Shown: in pieces, positions 36,274 to 44,994 of the stretch
Layout: the number at the start of each line of letters is the position of its first letter
Position numbering within the stretch: position 1 is the stretch's first letter
Assembly (NCBI GenBank): GCA_005503055.1
Contig: SCOX01000010.1
Coordinates: 62,001 to 126,000 of the forward strand
Direction: 5' to 3'
DNA: 64,000 bases
Origin: Lysobacteraceae bacterium P
Lineage (GTDB): Bacteria; Pseudomonadota; Gammaproteobacteria; Xanthomonadales; Xanthomonadaceae
Translations under genes and position numbers: made by a program
The notes under the pieces: model-generated
Databases searched by the model: none
The model's input: only the letters and a program-made list of their open reading frames with translations
Told to the model about the DNA's origin: nothing

Positions 36274-38346
36274 ATGCAATTTGGCAAAGACACGGCGCTG
36301 CGCCTGCTGATCATCGACGATAGCGTCGAGGCGGCAGAGGCCATCGTCAGCGGCTTGCGCAACAGCGGCATCGCGGTGCGGCCGTCGCGACCGGAAAACG
36401 AGAACGACCTGGCCACGCTGATCGCCAACCAGGCACCGGACCTGGTCCTCGCCGCGCGCGAGGCGAGCCTGGTCCCCATCACCAAGGTCATGCAGGCGGT
36501 CGACGCCAGCGGCAAGGACCTGCCGGTGCTGATGCTGCTGGACACCGTCGACGACGCGCGCGTGCTGGAAACGGTCACGCTCGGGGCGCGCGGCATCGTC
36601 CTGCGCCGCAACGCCGAGCACGTGCTGACCCGCGTCCGCCAGGAATGGGCCGACCTGGAGGCGCGCCGTTCGCAGCGCCGTCTCGAGGCGCAGATTCGCG
36701 AGACCGAGCGCCGCTGCGATGCGCTGATCGACTCCTCGCGCGAGCCGATCGCCTATATCCACGAAGGCATGCACATCCGCGCCAACCAGGCCTACCTGGA
36801 AGTGTTCGGCTTCGAGTCCTTCGAGGACGTCGAGGGCATGTCGCTGCTGGACCTGATCGCGCCGCAGAAGGTCGAAGGGTTCAAGCAACTGCTCAAGCAG
36901 ATTTCCAAGGGCGACGCGCCGCCACGCCACGAGACCGAGGCGCGCGCGCTCGACGGCAATGCGTTCCCGGCGGTGATGGAGTTCACCACCGCGACCTACG
37001 AGGGCGAAAGCTGCCTGCAGGTGGTCCTGCGCCGGCAGGAGTTCGACCCTGAGCTGGCGCGCGAGGTCGAAGCCCTGCGCCAGCGCGACCAGGTCACCGG
37101 CCTGCTCAACCGCGCCACGTTCCTGCGTTCGCTGGAAGACACGGTCGCCGACGCGGCGCAGAACGCCACGCATCACGGCCTGCTGCTGATCGAGCCCGAT
37201 CATTTCAATCGTTTGCTGCAGGACATCGGTCTGGACGCGGCCGACGCCCTGGTCGCCGCGATGGGCGAGCGCCTGCGCACCGTACTGGGTTCCGACCACG
37301 TCGCCGCGCGCTTCGGCGAGCACCAGTTCGCCGTGCTCGTACCCAACACCGACCATCGCCGGACCACCGGGCTGGCCGAGAAACTTCGCGCGGCGTTCGC
37401 CGATCGCGTCCTGGAGACGCCGGATCGTTCGATCAGCACCACCGTCAGCATCGGCGGCGTGTTGATCGGCGAGAAGATCGCCAGCATCACCGCGGTGCTG
37501 GGCAAGGCCAGCCAGTGCCTGCAATCGGCAAGCGGCGTCGGCGGCAACCGCACCGAACTGTTCGACCCGGGCGCGGCCGATCGGGCCGAGGAAGAACGCG
37601 TCGAAGCGTGGGTGCAGCGCATCCGCGATGCGCTCGATGCCGACCGTTTCGTCATGGAATACCAGCCCCTGATCGGGCTGCACGGCGAACCGATCGAGAT
37701 GTACGAGGCCTACCTGCGCCTGCAGGGCGAGCACGGCGAGCTGGTGCCTCCGCTGGCCTTCCTGCAGATTGCCGAGGAACACGGGCTGTTGTGGGAAATC
37801 GACCGCTGGGTCGTGGGCAGGGCGATCTCCGTCATCGGCGAGCGCATGAAGTCCGGCCACCAGACCACCGTGCTGGTCAAGATCACCCAGGCCTCGTTGC
37901 AGGACAACACGCTGCAGCAGCACATCCAGGAAAAGCTGGCAAAGCACGGAGCCGACGGCAACCTGCTGGTGCTGCAGTTGCCGGAATCGAAGGTGTTCAC
38001 GCACCTGCGTGCCGCGCAGGAGTTCCAGGCCCAGGTCGCGCAGTACGGCGTGCGGGTGGGACTGGAGCAGTTCGGCGTGGGCCTCAATTCGTTCCAGTTG
38101 CTCACGCACTTCAACGCTGCGCTGCTCAAGATCGACCGCAGCTTCATGGAAGACCTCAGCGGCAATCCCGAGCACCAGGCACGGGTGCGCGAAATCGCCG
38201 AGAAAGCGCGCGAGCTGGGCAAGACCACGATCGCCGAGTTCGTCCAGGACGCGGGCAGCATGAGCACCCTGTTCGGCGCAGGCATCGACTACGCGCAGGG
38301 CAACTTCCTCGCTCCGCCGGGACCGGCGATGGATTACGAGTTCTGA
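36274..38346 (+). CDS. fimX: FimX-like REC-PAS-GGDEF-EAL c-di-GMP effector for type IV pili
   Basis: 690 residues, as in Xanthomonas FimX: a response-regulator-like domain (1-130, LLIIDDSVEAAE), a PAS domain (about 150-255), a GGDEF-like domain and an EAL-like domain. Both catalytic sites are degenerate: the GGDEF site reads GEHQF (residue 348 on) and the EAL site reads EAYLR (478 on). So the protein should bind but not make or break c-di-GMP, as FimX does when it works with PilZ and PilB at the cell pole. In the N-terminal domain DSVEAAEAI has the acidic pair, but the phosphoacceptor region reads PDLVLAA without the usual Asp. SD GGGGAGG precedes the ATG. Confidence 0.88.
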   Translation: MQFGKDTALRLLIIDDSVEAAEAIVSGLRNSGIAVRPSRPENENDLATLIANQAPDLVLAAREASLVPITKVMQAVDASGKDLPVLMLLDTVDDARVLETVTLGARGIVLRRNAEHVLTRVRQEWADLEARRSQRRLEAQIRETERRCDALIDSSREPIAYIHEGMHIRANQAYLEVFGFESFEDVEGMSLLDLIAPQKVEGFKQLLKQISKGDAPPRHETEARALDGNAFPAVMEFTTATYEGESCLQVVLRRQEFDPELAREVEALRQRDQVTGLLNRATFLRSLEDTVADAAQNATHHGLLLIEPDHFNRLLQDIGLDAADALVAAMGERLRTVLGSDHVAARFGEHQFAVLVPNTDHRRTTGLAEKLRAAFADRVLETPDRSISTTVSIGGVLIGEKIASITAVLGKASQCLQSASGVGGNRTELFDPGAADRAEEERVEAWVQRIRDALDADRFVMEYQPLIGLHGEPIEMYEAYLRLQGEHGELVPPLAFLQIAEEHGLLWEIDRWVVGRAISVIGERMKSGHQTTVLVKITQASLQDNTLQQHIQEKLAKHGADGNLLVLQLPESKVFTHLRAAQEFQAQVAQYGVRVGLEQFGVGLNSFQLLTHFNAALLKIDRSFMEDLSGNPEHQARVREIAEKARELGKTTIAEFVQDAGSMSTLFGAGIDYAQGNFLAPPGPAMDYEF

Positions 38347-38371
38347 TCCGGCGCCCTACGGCCGATGACAC

Positions 38372-38402
38372 AAAAAAAGCCCGCCTTCCGGCGGGCTTTT
38401 TC
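38372..38402. terminator. Bidirectional terminator between fimX and htpX
   Basis: AAAAAAGCCCGCC and GGCGGGCTTTTTT pair around TTCC. A-tracts and T-tracts on both sides serve both convergent genes. Confidence 0.9.
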
Positions 38403-38422
38403 TTAGTTCCTGCCTGCGGCGG

Positions 38423-39319
38423 TCAGCCGACCACGGTGCCGCGCACCTGCTCCATCGGCGCGTTGCGCAGCGCCTGGATGCGCTCTTCCAGCGGCGGATG
38501 GGTCATCAGCAGGCGGCGCAGACCGTGCCCCACCGCACCGCTGATGCCGAAGGCCTGCACCGTCTTGGGCAGCGTGCTTTCGCCGTAGGTCATCGACAGT
38601 CGCTGCAGTGCGGCGATCATCTTCTCGCGACCGGCCAGGCGGGCGCCGCCGGCATCGGCGCGGAACTCGCGATGACGCGAAAACCACATCGCGATCATGC
38701 TCGCGAACAGGCCGAAGATCATGTCCAGCACGAACACGATGGCGAAGTAGCCAAGGCCCGGACCGCCCTCGCGGTTGCCGCTGATGTAGCTGTCGATCAC
38801 CCGGCCGACCACGCGCGCCAGCACGATCACGAACGTGTTCAGCACGCCCTGGATCAGCGCCATCGTCACCATGTCGCCGTTAGCGACGTGGCTGACTTCG
38901 TGGCCGAGCACGGCTTCGGCTTCGTCGCGGTTCATCGCGCGCAGCAGGCCGGTGGACACGGCGACCAGGGAGTTGTTGCGGCTCGGGCCGGTGGCGAAGG
39001 CATTGATCTCAGGCGCGTCGTAAATGGCGACTTCCGGCATTTTTATGCCCGCCGCCTCGGCCTGGCGGCGAACGGTCTCGAACAGCCACTGCTCGGATTC
39101 GTTGCGCGGCTGCTCGATCACGTGCGCGCCGGTGGAGCGCTTGGCCATCCACTTGGAGATCATCAGCGAGAACAGCGAGCCGCCGAAGCCGAACACCGTG
39201 GCCATCACCAGCAGCCCGGCGGCGCTTTGCGGGTTCACGTGGAAGATCGACATGACGATGCTCAGCAGGAGCAGGACGGCCAGGTTGGTGGCCAGGAACA
39301 GGGCGATACGCTTGAACAT
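38423..39319 (-). CDS. htpX: Membrane protease HtpX
   Basis: Zinc metalloprotease of the inner membrane that degrades misfolded membrane proteins. The 298-residue protein has two N-terminal helices, the active site HEVSH (in [13 protein letters not shown]) and two further helices after it, followed by the Glu ligand in [13 protein letters not shown] sigma-32-like promoter lies upstream (39359-39387), which fits its known heat-shock control in other bacteria. Confidence 0.96.
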   Translation of the reverse strand: MFKRIALFLATNLAVLLLLSIVMSIFHVNPQSAAGLLVMATVFGFGGSLFSLMISKWMAKRSTGAHVIEQPRNESEQWLFETVRRQAEAAGIKMPEVAIYDAPEINAFATGPSRNNSLVAVSTGLLRAMNRDEAEAVLGHEVSHVANGDMVTMALIQGVLNTFVIVLARVVGRVIDSYISGNREGGPGLGYFAIVFVLDMIFGLFASMIAMWFSRHREFRADAGGARLAGREKMIAALQRLSMTYGESTLPKTVQAFGISGAVGHGLRRLLMTHPPLEERIQALRNAPMEQVRGTVVG

Positions 39320-39358
39320 GATTGGAACCTTCCGCGCACCACGCGCGACATGTCTGAA

Positions 39359-39387
39359 AAATGTGGCACGCTGCCGTTGAATTCAAG
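39359..39387 (-). promoter_or_regulatory. Sigma-32-like heat-shock promoter of htpX
   Basis: Minus-strand CTTGAAT (39381-39387) and CCACATTT (39359-39366) are 14 nt apart, seven of eight bases matching the CCCCATNT -10 and six of seven CTTGAAA. Leader to the htpX ATG is about 30 nt. The -35 overlaps the first base of the gluQ start region. Confidence 0.6.
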
Positions 39388-40319
39388 TGAAACCCACCAC
39401 CGCGCCTTTGCCCGACGAGCCCGTTGTGACCACTCCTCCTGCGCCGTCGGGCTACCGCGGCCGGTTTGCGCCGTCCCCGACCGGCGACCTGCATTTCGGT
39501 TCCCTGCTCGCCGCCTTCGGCAGCTGGTTGCTGGCGCGCCGGGCCGGTGGCCGCTGGCTGGTGCGGGTGGAGGACCTGGACCCACCGCGGGAAGTCGCCG
39601 GCGCCGCACGTCGGCAACTCGATGCGCTGCACGCCTTCGGCCTGGTGCCAGACGAGGAGGTCGCCTGGCAAAGCGATCGTTCGGACCTGTACGAAACCGC
39701 CCTCGCCCGGCTGCTGCGTGACGGCAACGCGTTCTTCTGCCATTGCAGCCGCGCCGACCTTGCCAGCGTGTCGGGCATTCACCGCGCCTGCGTGACGCGC
39801 CAGCCGCGTCCGGATCCGGCTGTGCGCCTGCGCGTGCCCGACGGCAGCGTCGTGGCGTTCGAGGATGCGATACGCGGGCACGTCGAACAGGATGTCGCCA
39901 GTGAAGTCGGCGACTTCGTGCTCAAGCGCGCCGATGGGTTCTGGGCCTATCAGCTGGCGGTGGTGGTGGACGACGCCGAACAGGGCATCACCGACGTCGT
40001 GCGCGGCGCGGACCTGCTCGATTCCACGCCGCGCCAGATCCTGCTGCAGCGCGCGTTGGACCTGCCCACGCCGCGCTATGCGCACCTGCCGCTGGTGCTG
40101 GGGCCGGACGGCCGCAAGCTGTCCAAGTCCGATGCGGCCCAACCGGTCGATCCGTCGCATCCCGTCGCCGGCCTGCGGGCCGCGTGGGCGCGACTGGGCC
40201 AGGCACCTGCCGCCATCGCCGGCGAGCGCGACGTGCCGGGCCTGCTGGCGCGCGCCGTGGCGGGGTTCGACCCGGCGCTGATCCCCGCGCAGGCGGCTCG
40301 CCCGCACGAAATGTCATGA
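39387..40319 (+). CDS. gluQ: Glutamyl-Q tRNA(Asp) synthetase
   Basis: Truncated GluRS-like enzyme that attaches glutamate to queuosine in tRNA-Asp. The catalytic core has GRFAPSPTGDLHFGSLL (HIGH-like), four zinc-binding Cys-region residues around CHCSRADL with a further Cys and YAHLPLVLGPDGRKLSKSD (KMSKS-like). No anticodon-binding domain. 310 residues from the GTG at 39387; another GTG at 39426 would give 297 residues, closer to the family, and neither has a good ribosome site. Confidence 0.92.
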   Translation: MKPTTAPLPDEPVVTTPPAPSGYRGRFAPSPTGDLHFGSLLAAFGSWLLARRAGGRWLVRVEDLDPPREVAGAARRQLDALHAFGLVPDEEVAWQSDRSDLYETALARLLRDGNAFFCHCSRADLASVSGIHRACVTRQPRPDPAVRLRVPDGSVVAFEDAIRGHVEQDVASEVGDFVLKRADGFWAYQLAVVVDDAEQGITDVVRGADLLDSTPRQILLQRALDLPTPRYAHLPLVLGPDGRKLSKSDAAQPVDPSHPVAGLRAAWARLGQAPAAIAGERDVPGLLARAVAGFDPALIPAQAARPHEMS

Positions 40320-40471
40320 GCCTCACTCACGATGAACGACGCGCGGTAACACTAGAATCCCACGCGTCCAAGAATCCCGCGTCTGAGCATCCCGCGCCTG
40401 AGCGTCCCGCGTCTGAGAACCCCGCGCCTGCCGCCTGCGAAGCGGCGGCAAACACCGGCCGATGTGAATGA
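40316..40471 (+). CDS. Small ORF containing a 15-nt repeat, translationally coupled to gluQ (uncertain)
   Basis: A 51-codon ORF starting in an ATGA overlap with the gluQ stop and ending at the phbB ribosome site. It opens MSLTHDERRAVTLES and its middle is a five-residue repeat (NPASE-HPAPE-RPASE-NPAPA). The 15-nt unit preserves frame, which is what a translated repeat would do, but the repeat alone could give this. I have seen no family for it. Confidence 0.25.
   Translation: MSLTHDERRAVTLESHASKNPASEHPAPERPASENPAPAACEAAANTGRCE
40373..40432. repeat. Four tandem 15-bp units in the gluQ-phbB gap
   Basis: Units of the form N-A-T-C-C-C-G-C-G-T/C-C-T-G-A-G occupy 40373-40387, 40388-40402, 40403-40417 and 40418-40432, the last diverging at its end. 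The number of units is likely to vary between strains. A TAGAAT -10-like element (40353-40358) precedes the array. Confidence 0.8.
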
Positions 40472-40484
40472 AGGAGATCTCCAC

Positions 40485-41225
40485 ATGCAACCTCGCGTAG
40501 CCCTCGTCACCGGCGGTACCGGCGGTATCGGCAGCTCGATCGTCCAGCGCCTGGCCGCCATGGGGCACCGTGTGGCCACCAACTACCGCGACGAGGAGCG
40601 CGCGCGCACGTGGCAGGCGAAGATGCGCGAACGCGGCGTGGAGGTGGCGTTGGCGCGCGGTGATGTGTCCTCTGCCGACGAAGCACAGGCGCTGATCGAA
40701 GACATCGAACGCCAGCTCGGCCCGATCGAGGTGCTGGTCAACAACGCCGGCATCACCCGCGACTCCACGTTCCACCGCATGACGCCGCTGCAGTGGAACG
40801 ACGTCATCGGCACCAACCTCAATTCGTGCTTCAACGTCACCCGTCCGGTGATCGAAGGCATGCGCGAGCGCAAGTGGGGCCGAATCGTGCAGATCAGCTC
40901 GATCAACGGTCTCAAGGGCCAGTACGGACAGGCCAACTACGCCGCCGCCAAGGCCGGCATGCACGGTTTCACCATTTCGCTGGCGCGCGAGAACGCCCGC
41001 TTCGGCATCACGGTCAACACCGTCTCGCCCGGCTACGTGGCAACCGACATGGTGATGGCGGTGCCCGAAGAGGTGCGCGCCAAGATCGTCGCCGAGATCC
41101 CCACCGGCCGTCTCGGCTCGCCGGAGGAAATCGCGTATGCGGTCTCCTTCCTCGTGGCGGACGAAGCGGCGTGGATCACCGGTTCCAACCTGGACATCAA
41201 CGGCGGCCACCACATGGGCTGGTGA
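40485..41225 (+). CDS. phbB: Acetoacetyl-CoA reductase
   Basis: NADPH-dependent reduction of acetoacetyl-CoA to 3-hydroxybutyryl-CoA, for PHB formation. The 246-residue SDR has the glycine-rich TGGTGGIGSSI, NNAGITRD, active-site Ser in ISSINGLKGQ and YxxxK as NYAAAKAG (the Tyr precedes AAAK). The C-terminal region MAVPEEVRAKIVAEIPTGRL and DINGGHHM matches PhbB better than FabG. Strong AAGGAG site. It is followed by phaR, but no phaC or phaA lies in this window. Confidence 0.9.
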   Translation: MQPRVALVTGGTGGIGSSIVQRLAAMGHRVATNYRDEERARTWQAKMRERGVEVALARGDVSSADEAQALIEDIERQLGPIEVLVNNAGITRDSTFHRMTPLQWNDVIGTNLNSCFNVTRPVIEGMRERKWGRIVQISSINGLKGQYGQANYAAAKAGMHGFTISLARENARFGITVNTVSPGYVATDMVMAVPEEVRAKIVAEIPTGRLGSPEEIAYAVSFLVADEAAWITGSNLDINGGHHMGW

Positions 41226-41386
41226 TCGCGCCGGCGTTTCAGGCGCCGTTGCCGTTGTGACGCCCGCCGCCCCCATTCACCTCGCGACGGCCGTCCAGCG
41301 CCGCGACGGCAAGGGTCGGACGGCAGTTGCAAGGCCCGCCCCGCTGCGCCATGCTGCGAAGCATCACGATTTAGAGCCGAAGCTCC

Positions 41387-41884
41387 ATGGCCTCGATGCG
41401 CGTCATCAAGAAGTATCCGAACCGACGGCTCTACGACACCGAAATTTCGAGCTACATCACCATCGAAGACGTTCGCCAACTCATCGTGGATGGCGAGGAA
41501 TTCGAGGTGCGTGACGCCCGCAGCGGCGAGGACCTCACCCGCCAGGTGCTGCTGCAGATTATCGCCGAGCACGAACAGGACGGCGAACCGGTGCTGTCCA
41601 CCCAGCTGCTGAGTCAGATCATCCGCTTCTACGGCGACTCGCTGCAGGGCTTCATGGGCAGCTATCTGGAACGTTCGATGCAGGTCTTCCTCGATCAGCA
41701 GCAGCAGTTCCGCAACCAGATGGGCGGCATCCTAGGGCAGACCCCGTGGGCGCTGATGAACCAGCTCACCGAGCGCAACCTGGCGATGTGGAACGAGCTT
41801 CAGCGCAACCTGTCCGGCAGCGTCGGACAGAGCCCGACGCCTGGCCCGACCGCCAAGCCGAAGGGCACCGAGCAGAAGCGCTGA
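41387..41884 (+). CDS. phaR: Polyhydroxyalkanoate synthesis repressor PhaR
   Basis: A 165-residue DNA-binding regulator of phasin and PHB genes. The N-terminal PHB/PHA accumulation regulator domain is evident: VIKKYPNRRLYDTEISSYIT then DVRQLIVDGEEFEV. The rest is helical and Gln/Asn-rich (LDQQQQFRNQM). The ATG at 41387 lies two codons before another possible start at MRVIKK. Adjacent to phbB, a common pairing. Confidence 0.93.
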   Translation: MASMRVIKKYPNRRLYDTEISSYITIEDVRQLIVDGEEFEVRDARSGEDLTRQVLLQIIAEHEQDGEPVLSTQLLSQIIRFYGDSLQGFMGSYLERSMQVFLDQQQQFRNQMGGILGQTPWALMNQLTERNLAMWNELQRNLSGSVGQSPTPGPTAKPKGTEQKR

Positions 41885-41902
41885 CGGTCGGATCTGCGGA
41901 GC

Positions 41903-41993
41903 GGGATTCGGGAATCGGGATTCGGCAACGACGATAGCCCGCGCTCACGTCATTCCGCATTCTCACGTTATCCCGGCGAAGGCCGGGATAACG
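41903..41993. repeat. Two interspersed repeats between phaR and the M48 protease gene
   Basis: 41903-41925 is a third copy of the GGGATTCGGGAATC family seen at the argF'/argG junction, and 41966-41993 is a palindrome CGTTATCCCGGC-GAA-GGCCGGGATAACG of the 34208 family. They fill most of the 155-nt gap between convergent genes. Confidence 0.75.
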
Positions 41994-42039
41994 AATTCCA
42001 AGAGTGGCCAAGCGCGGATGATCGCCACCCGCCACTCGA

Positions 42040-42978
42040 TCAACGCGCAGCCGTGCCCACCCCTGCTCCGCAGAACTGGGCCTTGAACTGCTCCGCCTGC
42101 GGCATCAGCGACTCCAGCACCTGGATGCGATTGGCCGGATCCGGATGGGTCGAGGCGAACTCCGGTGGCCGCTCGCCGCCGCCCAGCTGCGACATGCGCT
42201 GCCACAACGGGATCGCCTCGCGCGGGTTGTAGCAGGCCGCTGCCGCCAGCATCAGACCGACCTTGTCCGCCTGCGTCTCATGGTTGCGCCCATACGGAAG
42301 GATGAACCCGTACTGCGCGCCCGCGCCCAGCGCGGCCATCACCGCCTGCTGCTGTTGCGGGTCCATGCCGCCGATCGCCATCCCGGCCGCCATCTGCCCC
42401 ATCTGCACCAGCTTCTGCTGGGCCATGCGTTGGCTTCCGTGGCGCAACAGCGCGTGGGCGATTTCGTGCCCCATCACCACCGCCATCGCATCGGCGTTCT
42501 GGGCGATGGGAATCAGTCCCGTATAGACGGCCATCTTTCCGCCCGGCAGGCAGAACGCGTTGGCCTGCTCGGACTGGATCACCGCCACGTCCCATTGGAA
42601 CGCCTGGTGGTCGCTCGGCGCCTCCTGCTGGTTCTGCGAGGCCAGCGCCGCGGTGACCTGCGGGACCCGCTCGATCAGGCGCTGCGCGATCTGCCGGATC
42701 TGCTGGCTTTCCTGCGAATTGGCCGGCAGCAACGCGCCCTGCGCGTTGGCATCGCCCAGCACCTGCTGGAACGCCTGCGCGCCGAGCTGCACTTCCTCGT
42801 CGGCGGTGGTGCCGTAATGGGCGGTCTCGCCGGTATACGGATCGACGCGCGAATTGCCGAACCACTGCCACGCCGCGTAGCCGGCGAACAGGATCAGGAT
42901 CCACCATCGAATACCGCCGAAACCACGCCGCGGACGGCCCTGCTGCCGCGTGTTCCCGCCAAACGGGTCGGTCCTCAT
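42040..42978 (-). CDS. M48 family metalloprotease, membrane-anchored
   Basis: 312 residues: a cytoplasmic Gly/Arg-rich N-terminus, one transmembrane segment (about residues 24-40, WWILILFAGYAAWQWF), then a periplasmic M48 domain. The active site is HEIAH (in VVMGHEIAHALLRHG) with the third ligand in the NHETQADKVG segment. Most like the LoiP/YcaL/BepA-type periplasmic proteases that act in outer membrane quality control. The precise role is unknown. Confidence 0.88.
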   Translation of the reverse strand: MRTDPFGGNTRQQGRPRRGFGGIRWWILILFAGYAAWQWFGNSRVDPYTGETAHYGTTADEEVQLGAQAFQQVLGDANAQGALLPANSQESQQIRQIAQRLIERVPQVTAALASQNQQEAPSDHQAFQWDVAVIQSEQANAFCLPGGKMAVYTGLIPIAQNADAMAVVMGHEIAHALLRHGSQRMAQQKLVQMGQMAAGMAIGGMDPQQQQAVMAALGAGAQYGFILPYGRNHETQADKVGLMLAAAACYNPREAIPLWQRMSQLGGGERPPEFASTHPDPANRIQVLESLMPQAEQFKAQFCGAGVGTAAR

Positions 42979-43035
42979 CTGCCCCTCCTGCTTCCGTCCG
43001 TGGAGTTTGCCGCGGCCTCGCGGCCGGTTCGATGC

Positions 43036-44868
43036 TCAGATATCTCGCACCACGCGGAACCCTATCCGCGCGGTCGTGTTGTTGGCGTCACTGCTTTGCC
43101 GCCAGGCCGAGCGAAGCTCCTCCGGCGAACTGGCCCATGAGCCGCCCCGCACCACCTTGGAACGGCAACCGGGGTTCAGCCAGGCCGCACCGTCGCGCGG
43201 GGCGCGGCGGTAGTTGTCGTGCCAGCAGTCGGCGACCCATTCGCTGACATTGCCGGCCAGGTCGTGGATGCCCCAGGCATTGGGGTCGTAACTGCCCACC
43301 CGCACCGGACCCCAGGCGCCGTCGCCGTAGCCGGCGAACGCATTGCGCCAGCGCCGTCCGCTCGGCGAGACGTCCGCGCCGCCGGTGAAGTTTCCCGCGC
43401 GCGCCGGCGGCGCGCCGTTGCCCCAGGGGTAGCGACCGCGACCACCGGCCCGCAATGCGTACTCGAACTCCGCCTCGCTCGGCAGGCGGTAGCGCCGGCC
43501 GGTCTGGGCCGACAGCCACTCCGTATAGGCGATCGCGTCCTTCGCACTGACATGGACCACCGGCATGTCGTCGCGGGCCGGTTGGCCGGTGTAATCGGAC
43601 TGCCAGTCGACGTTGCCACGTCGCACCAGGTTGCCGCTGCGCTCGTCGTAGGCGGTGGAGTAGCCGCGACGGGTGGCGCGCGCGCGATGTTTCGTGGCCT
43701 GCATGAAACGGCGGAACTCGCCGACGGTGACCTCCGTGCGCGACATCGCCAGCCCGCGCTCGAATCGAATATTGCGCGCCGGGCGTTCCGATTCCTGTCC
43801 TTCGTTGTCTTCCGACCCCATGCGGAACGCGCCGTGCGGGATCACCACCATCTGCGGCCCGCGACCGCCGCCCTGCATCCCGTCGGTGAACACCTGCCCC
43901 GGCCGGAACAGCCCGTAATGCGTTGCCAGGTCGATGCGTTCGCGCAGTTCCTTCGTCGCCGGGTCGCCGGCCGGCGCGATGCGCAGCAACACCGCGAGCT
44001 GGCGCCGGGCTTCGTCGATTCCGTCCGCCCGCAGGAGCGCGGTCACGCCCGCATCGCGCAGCGCGTTGATGCGCACGATGCGCTGCATCGCCAGCCGGCC
44101 GCGCGCGTCCTGGACGGCGGACCCGGGCGGACGCACCTTCGCAGCGATGTCCAGTTCGCGTTGCGCGCCGACGTAATCGTCGCGATCGGCGGCGAGTTCG
44201 GCGCGACGGATCAGCGCGCTTTCCACCGCGGCGACGCCCTGCATCGCGCGCATGTCGCCGGGGCGAAGCTCCAGCGCCTGGCGAAAGTACGTCAGCGCAT
44301 CGCCACGACCGCCGTCGACGCCGAGCCGCCCGGCATTGAGCGCTTCTTCGCCGAGGCGGTTGGCTTCCTGTGCGTCATCGGCCCGATCGAGACGGGCGAG
44401 GAACTCGACGATGTCGATGTTGCCCGGGGCCACCGCGCGCGCCACCGCCGCGATTTCATGCGCGCGCCGCAACGACAGAGGGTCGCGATCCAGTCCGGCG
44501 AGGGCCTCGTCGCCACGCACGATCAGCCGCCGCAGGGAACGGTCGAACCCCGCGTTCGCCGTGGCGTCCTCCGGGTCGAACCTGCGCAGCGCGACGTACA
44601 GCGGGATCGCATCTTCGGCGCCACCGAACAGGCGTCCGCGGGCGAGCGCCTCGGCGGCCTTTGCCTTGAGTTCCCTGGCGTTCTCATCGGTCACCTCGAC
44701 CTTCGGCACCCGGTACGGCGGCACCGGCGAGACCGCCTGGTCGGCGCTGATGGTGACCACCGGCGTGCGCCCGCCGCCCGCGCCGTCGCGCGAGGGCGCG
44801 GACGCTTCGCGCGAGCATCCTGCCGCCAGTGCCATCACCGCGATGCCGGCCAACAGCAGTGCGCGCAA
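43036..44868 (-). CDS. Formylglycine-generating-enzyme-like (SUMF1) lipoprotein
   Basis: 610 residues with a lipoprotein signal (lipobox LAAGC, Cys about 18), a long helical region of repeat-like helices (roughly 60-330) and a C-terminal SUMF1/FGE domain from about 360. That domain shows FRMGSEDNEGQESERPA, MSRTEVTVGEF, YRLPSEAEFEYA, YPWGNG and KVVRGGSWASSPEELRSA. The two catalytic Cys of true FGE are not evident, so a structural or binding role is as likely as an oxidase. No sulfatase gene lies beside it. Confidence 0.85.
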   Translation of the reverse strand: MRALLLAGIAVMALAAGCSREASAPSRDGAGGGRTPVVTISADQAVSPVPPYRVPKVEVTDENARELKAKAAEALARGRLFGGAEDAIPLYVALRRFDPEDATANAGFDRSLRRLIVRGDEALAGLDRDPLSLRRAHEIAAVARAVAPGNIDIVEFLARLDRADDAQEANRLGEEALNAGRLGVDGGRGDALTYFRQALELRPGDMRAMQGVAAVESALIRRAELAADRDDYVGAQRELDIAAKVRPPGSAVQDARGRLAMQRIVRINALRDAGVTALLRADGIDEARRQLAVLLRIAPAGDPATKELRERIDLATHYGLFRPGQVFTDGMQGGGRGPQMVVIPHGAFRMGSEDNEGQESERPARNIRFERGLAMSRTEVTVGEFRRFMQATKHRARATRRGYSTAYDERSGNLVRRGNVDWQSDYTGQPARDDMPVVHVSAKDAIAYTEWLSAQTGRRYRLPSEAEFEYALRAGGRGRYPWGNGAPPARAGNFTGGADVSPSGRRWRNAFAGYGDGAWGPVRVGSYDPNAWGIHDLAGNVSEWVADCWHDNYRRAPRDGAAWLNPGCRSKVVRGGSWASSPEELRSAWRQSSDANNTTARIGFRVVRDI

Positions 44869-44994
44869 ACGTCCTCCTCGCCTCAGGGCGGATCGTGGGG
44901 CCCGGCCTTCACGGGCTGCGGTGCCGGGAGCCCCGAAAGTAGGCTATTGTCGCCCGCCCCGGCAACCGCCGTCCGAACACTCCGCACCGCCGAC

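Noticed and set aside
40373-40432. CRISPR array
   Set aside because: The 15-bp units are directly adjacent without spacers.
43219-44994. A plus-strand extension of rnd through the formylglycine-like lipoprotein gene
   Set aside because: The RNase D family start is at 44995 and the extension is low-complexity Arg/Ala.
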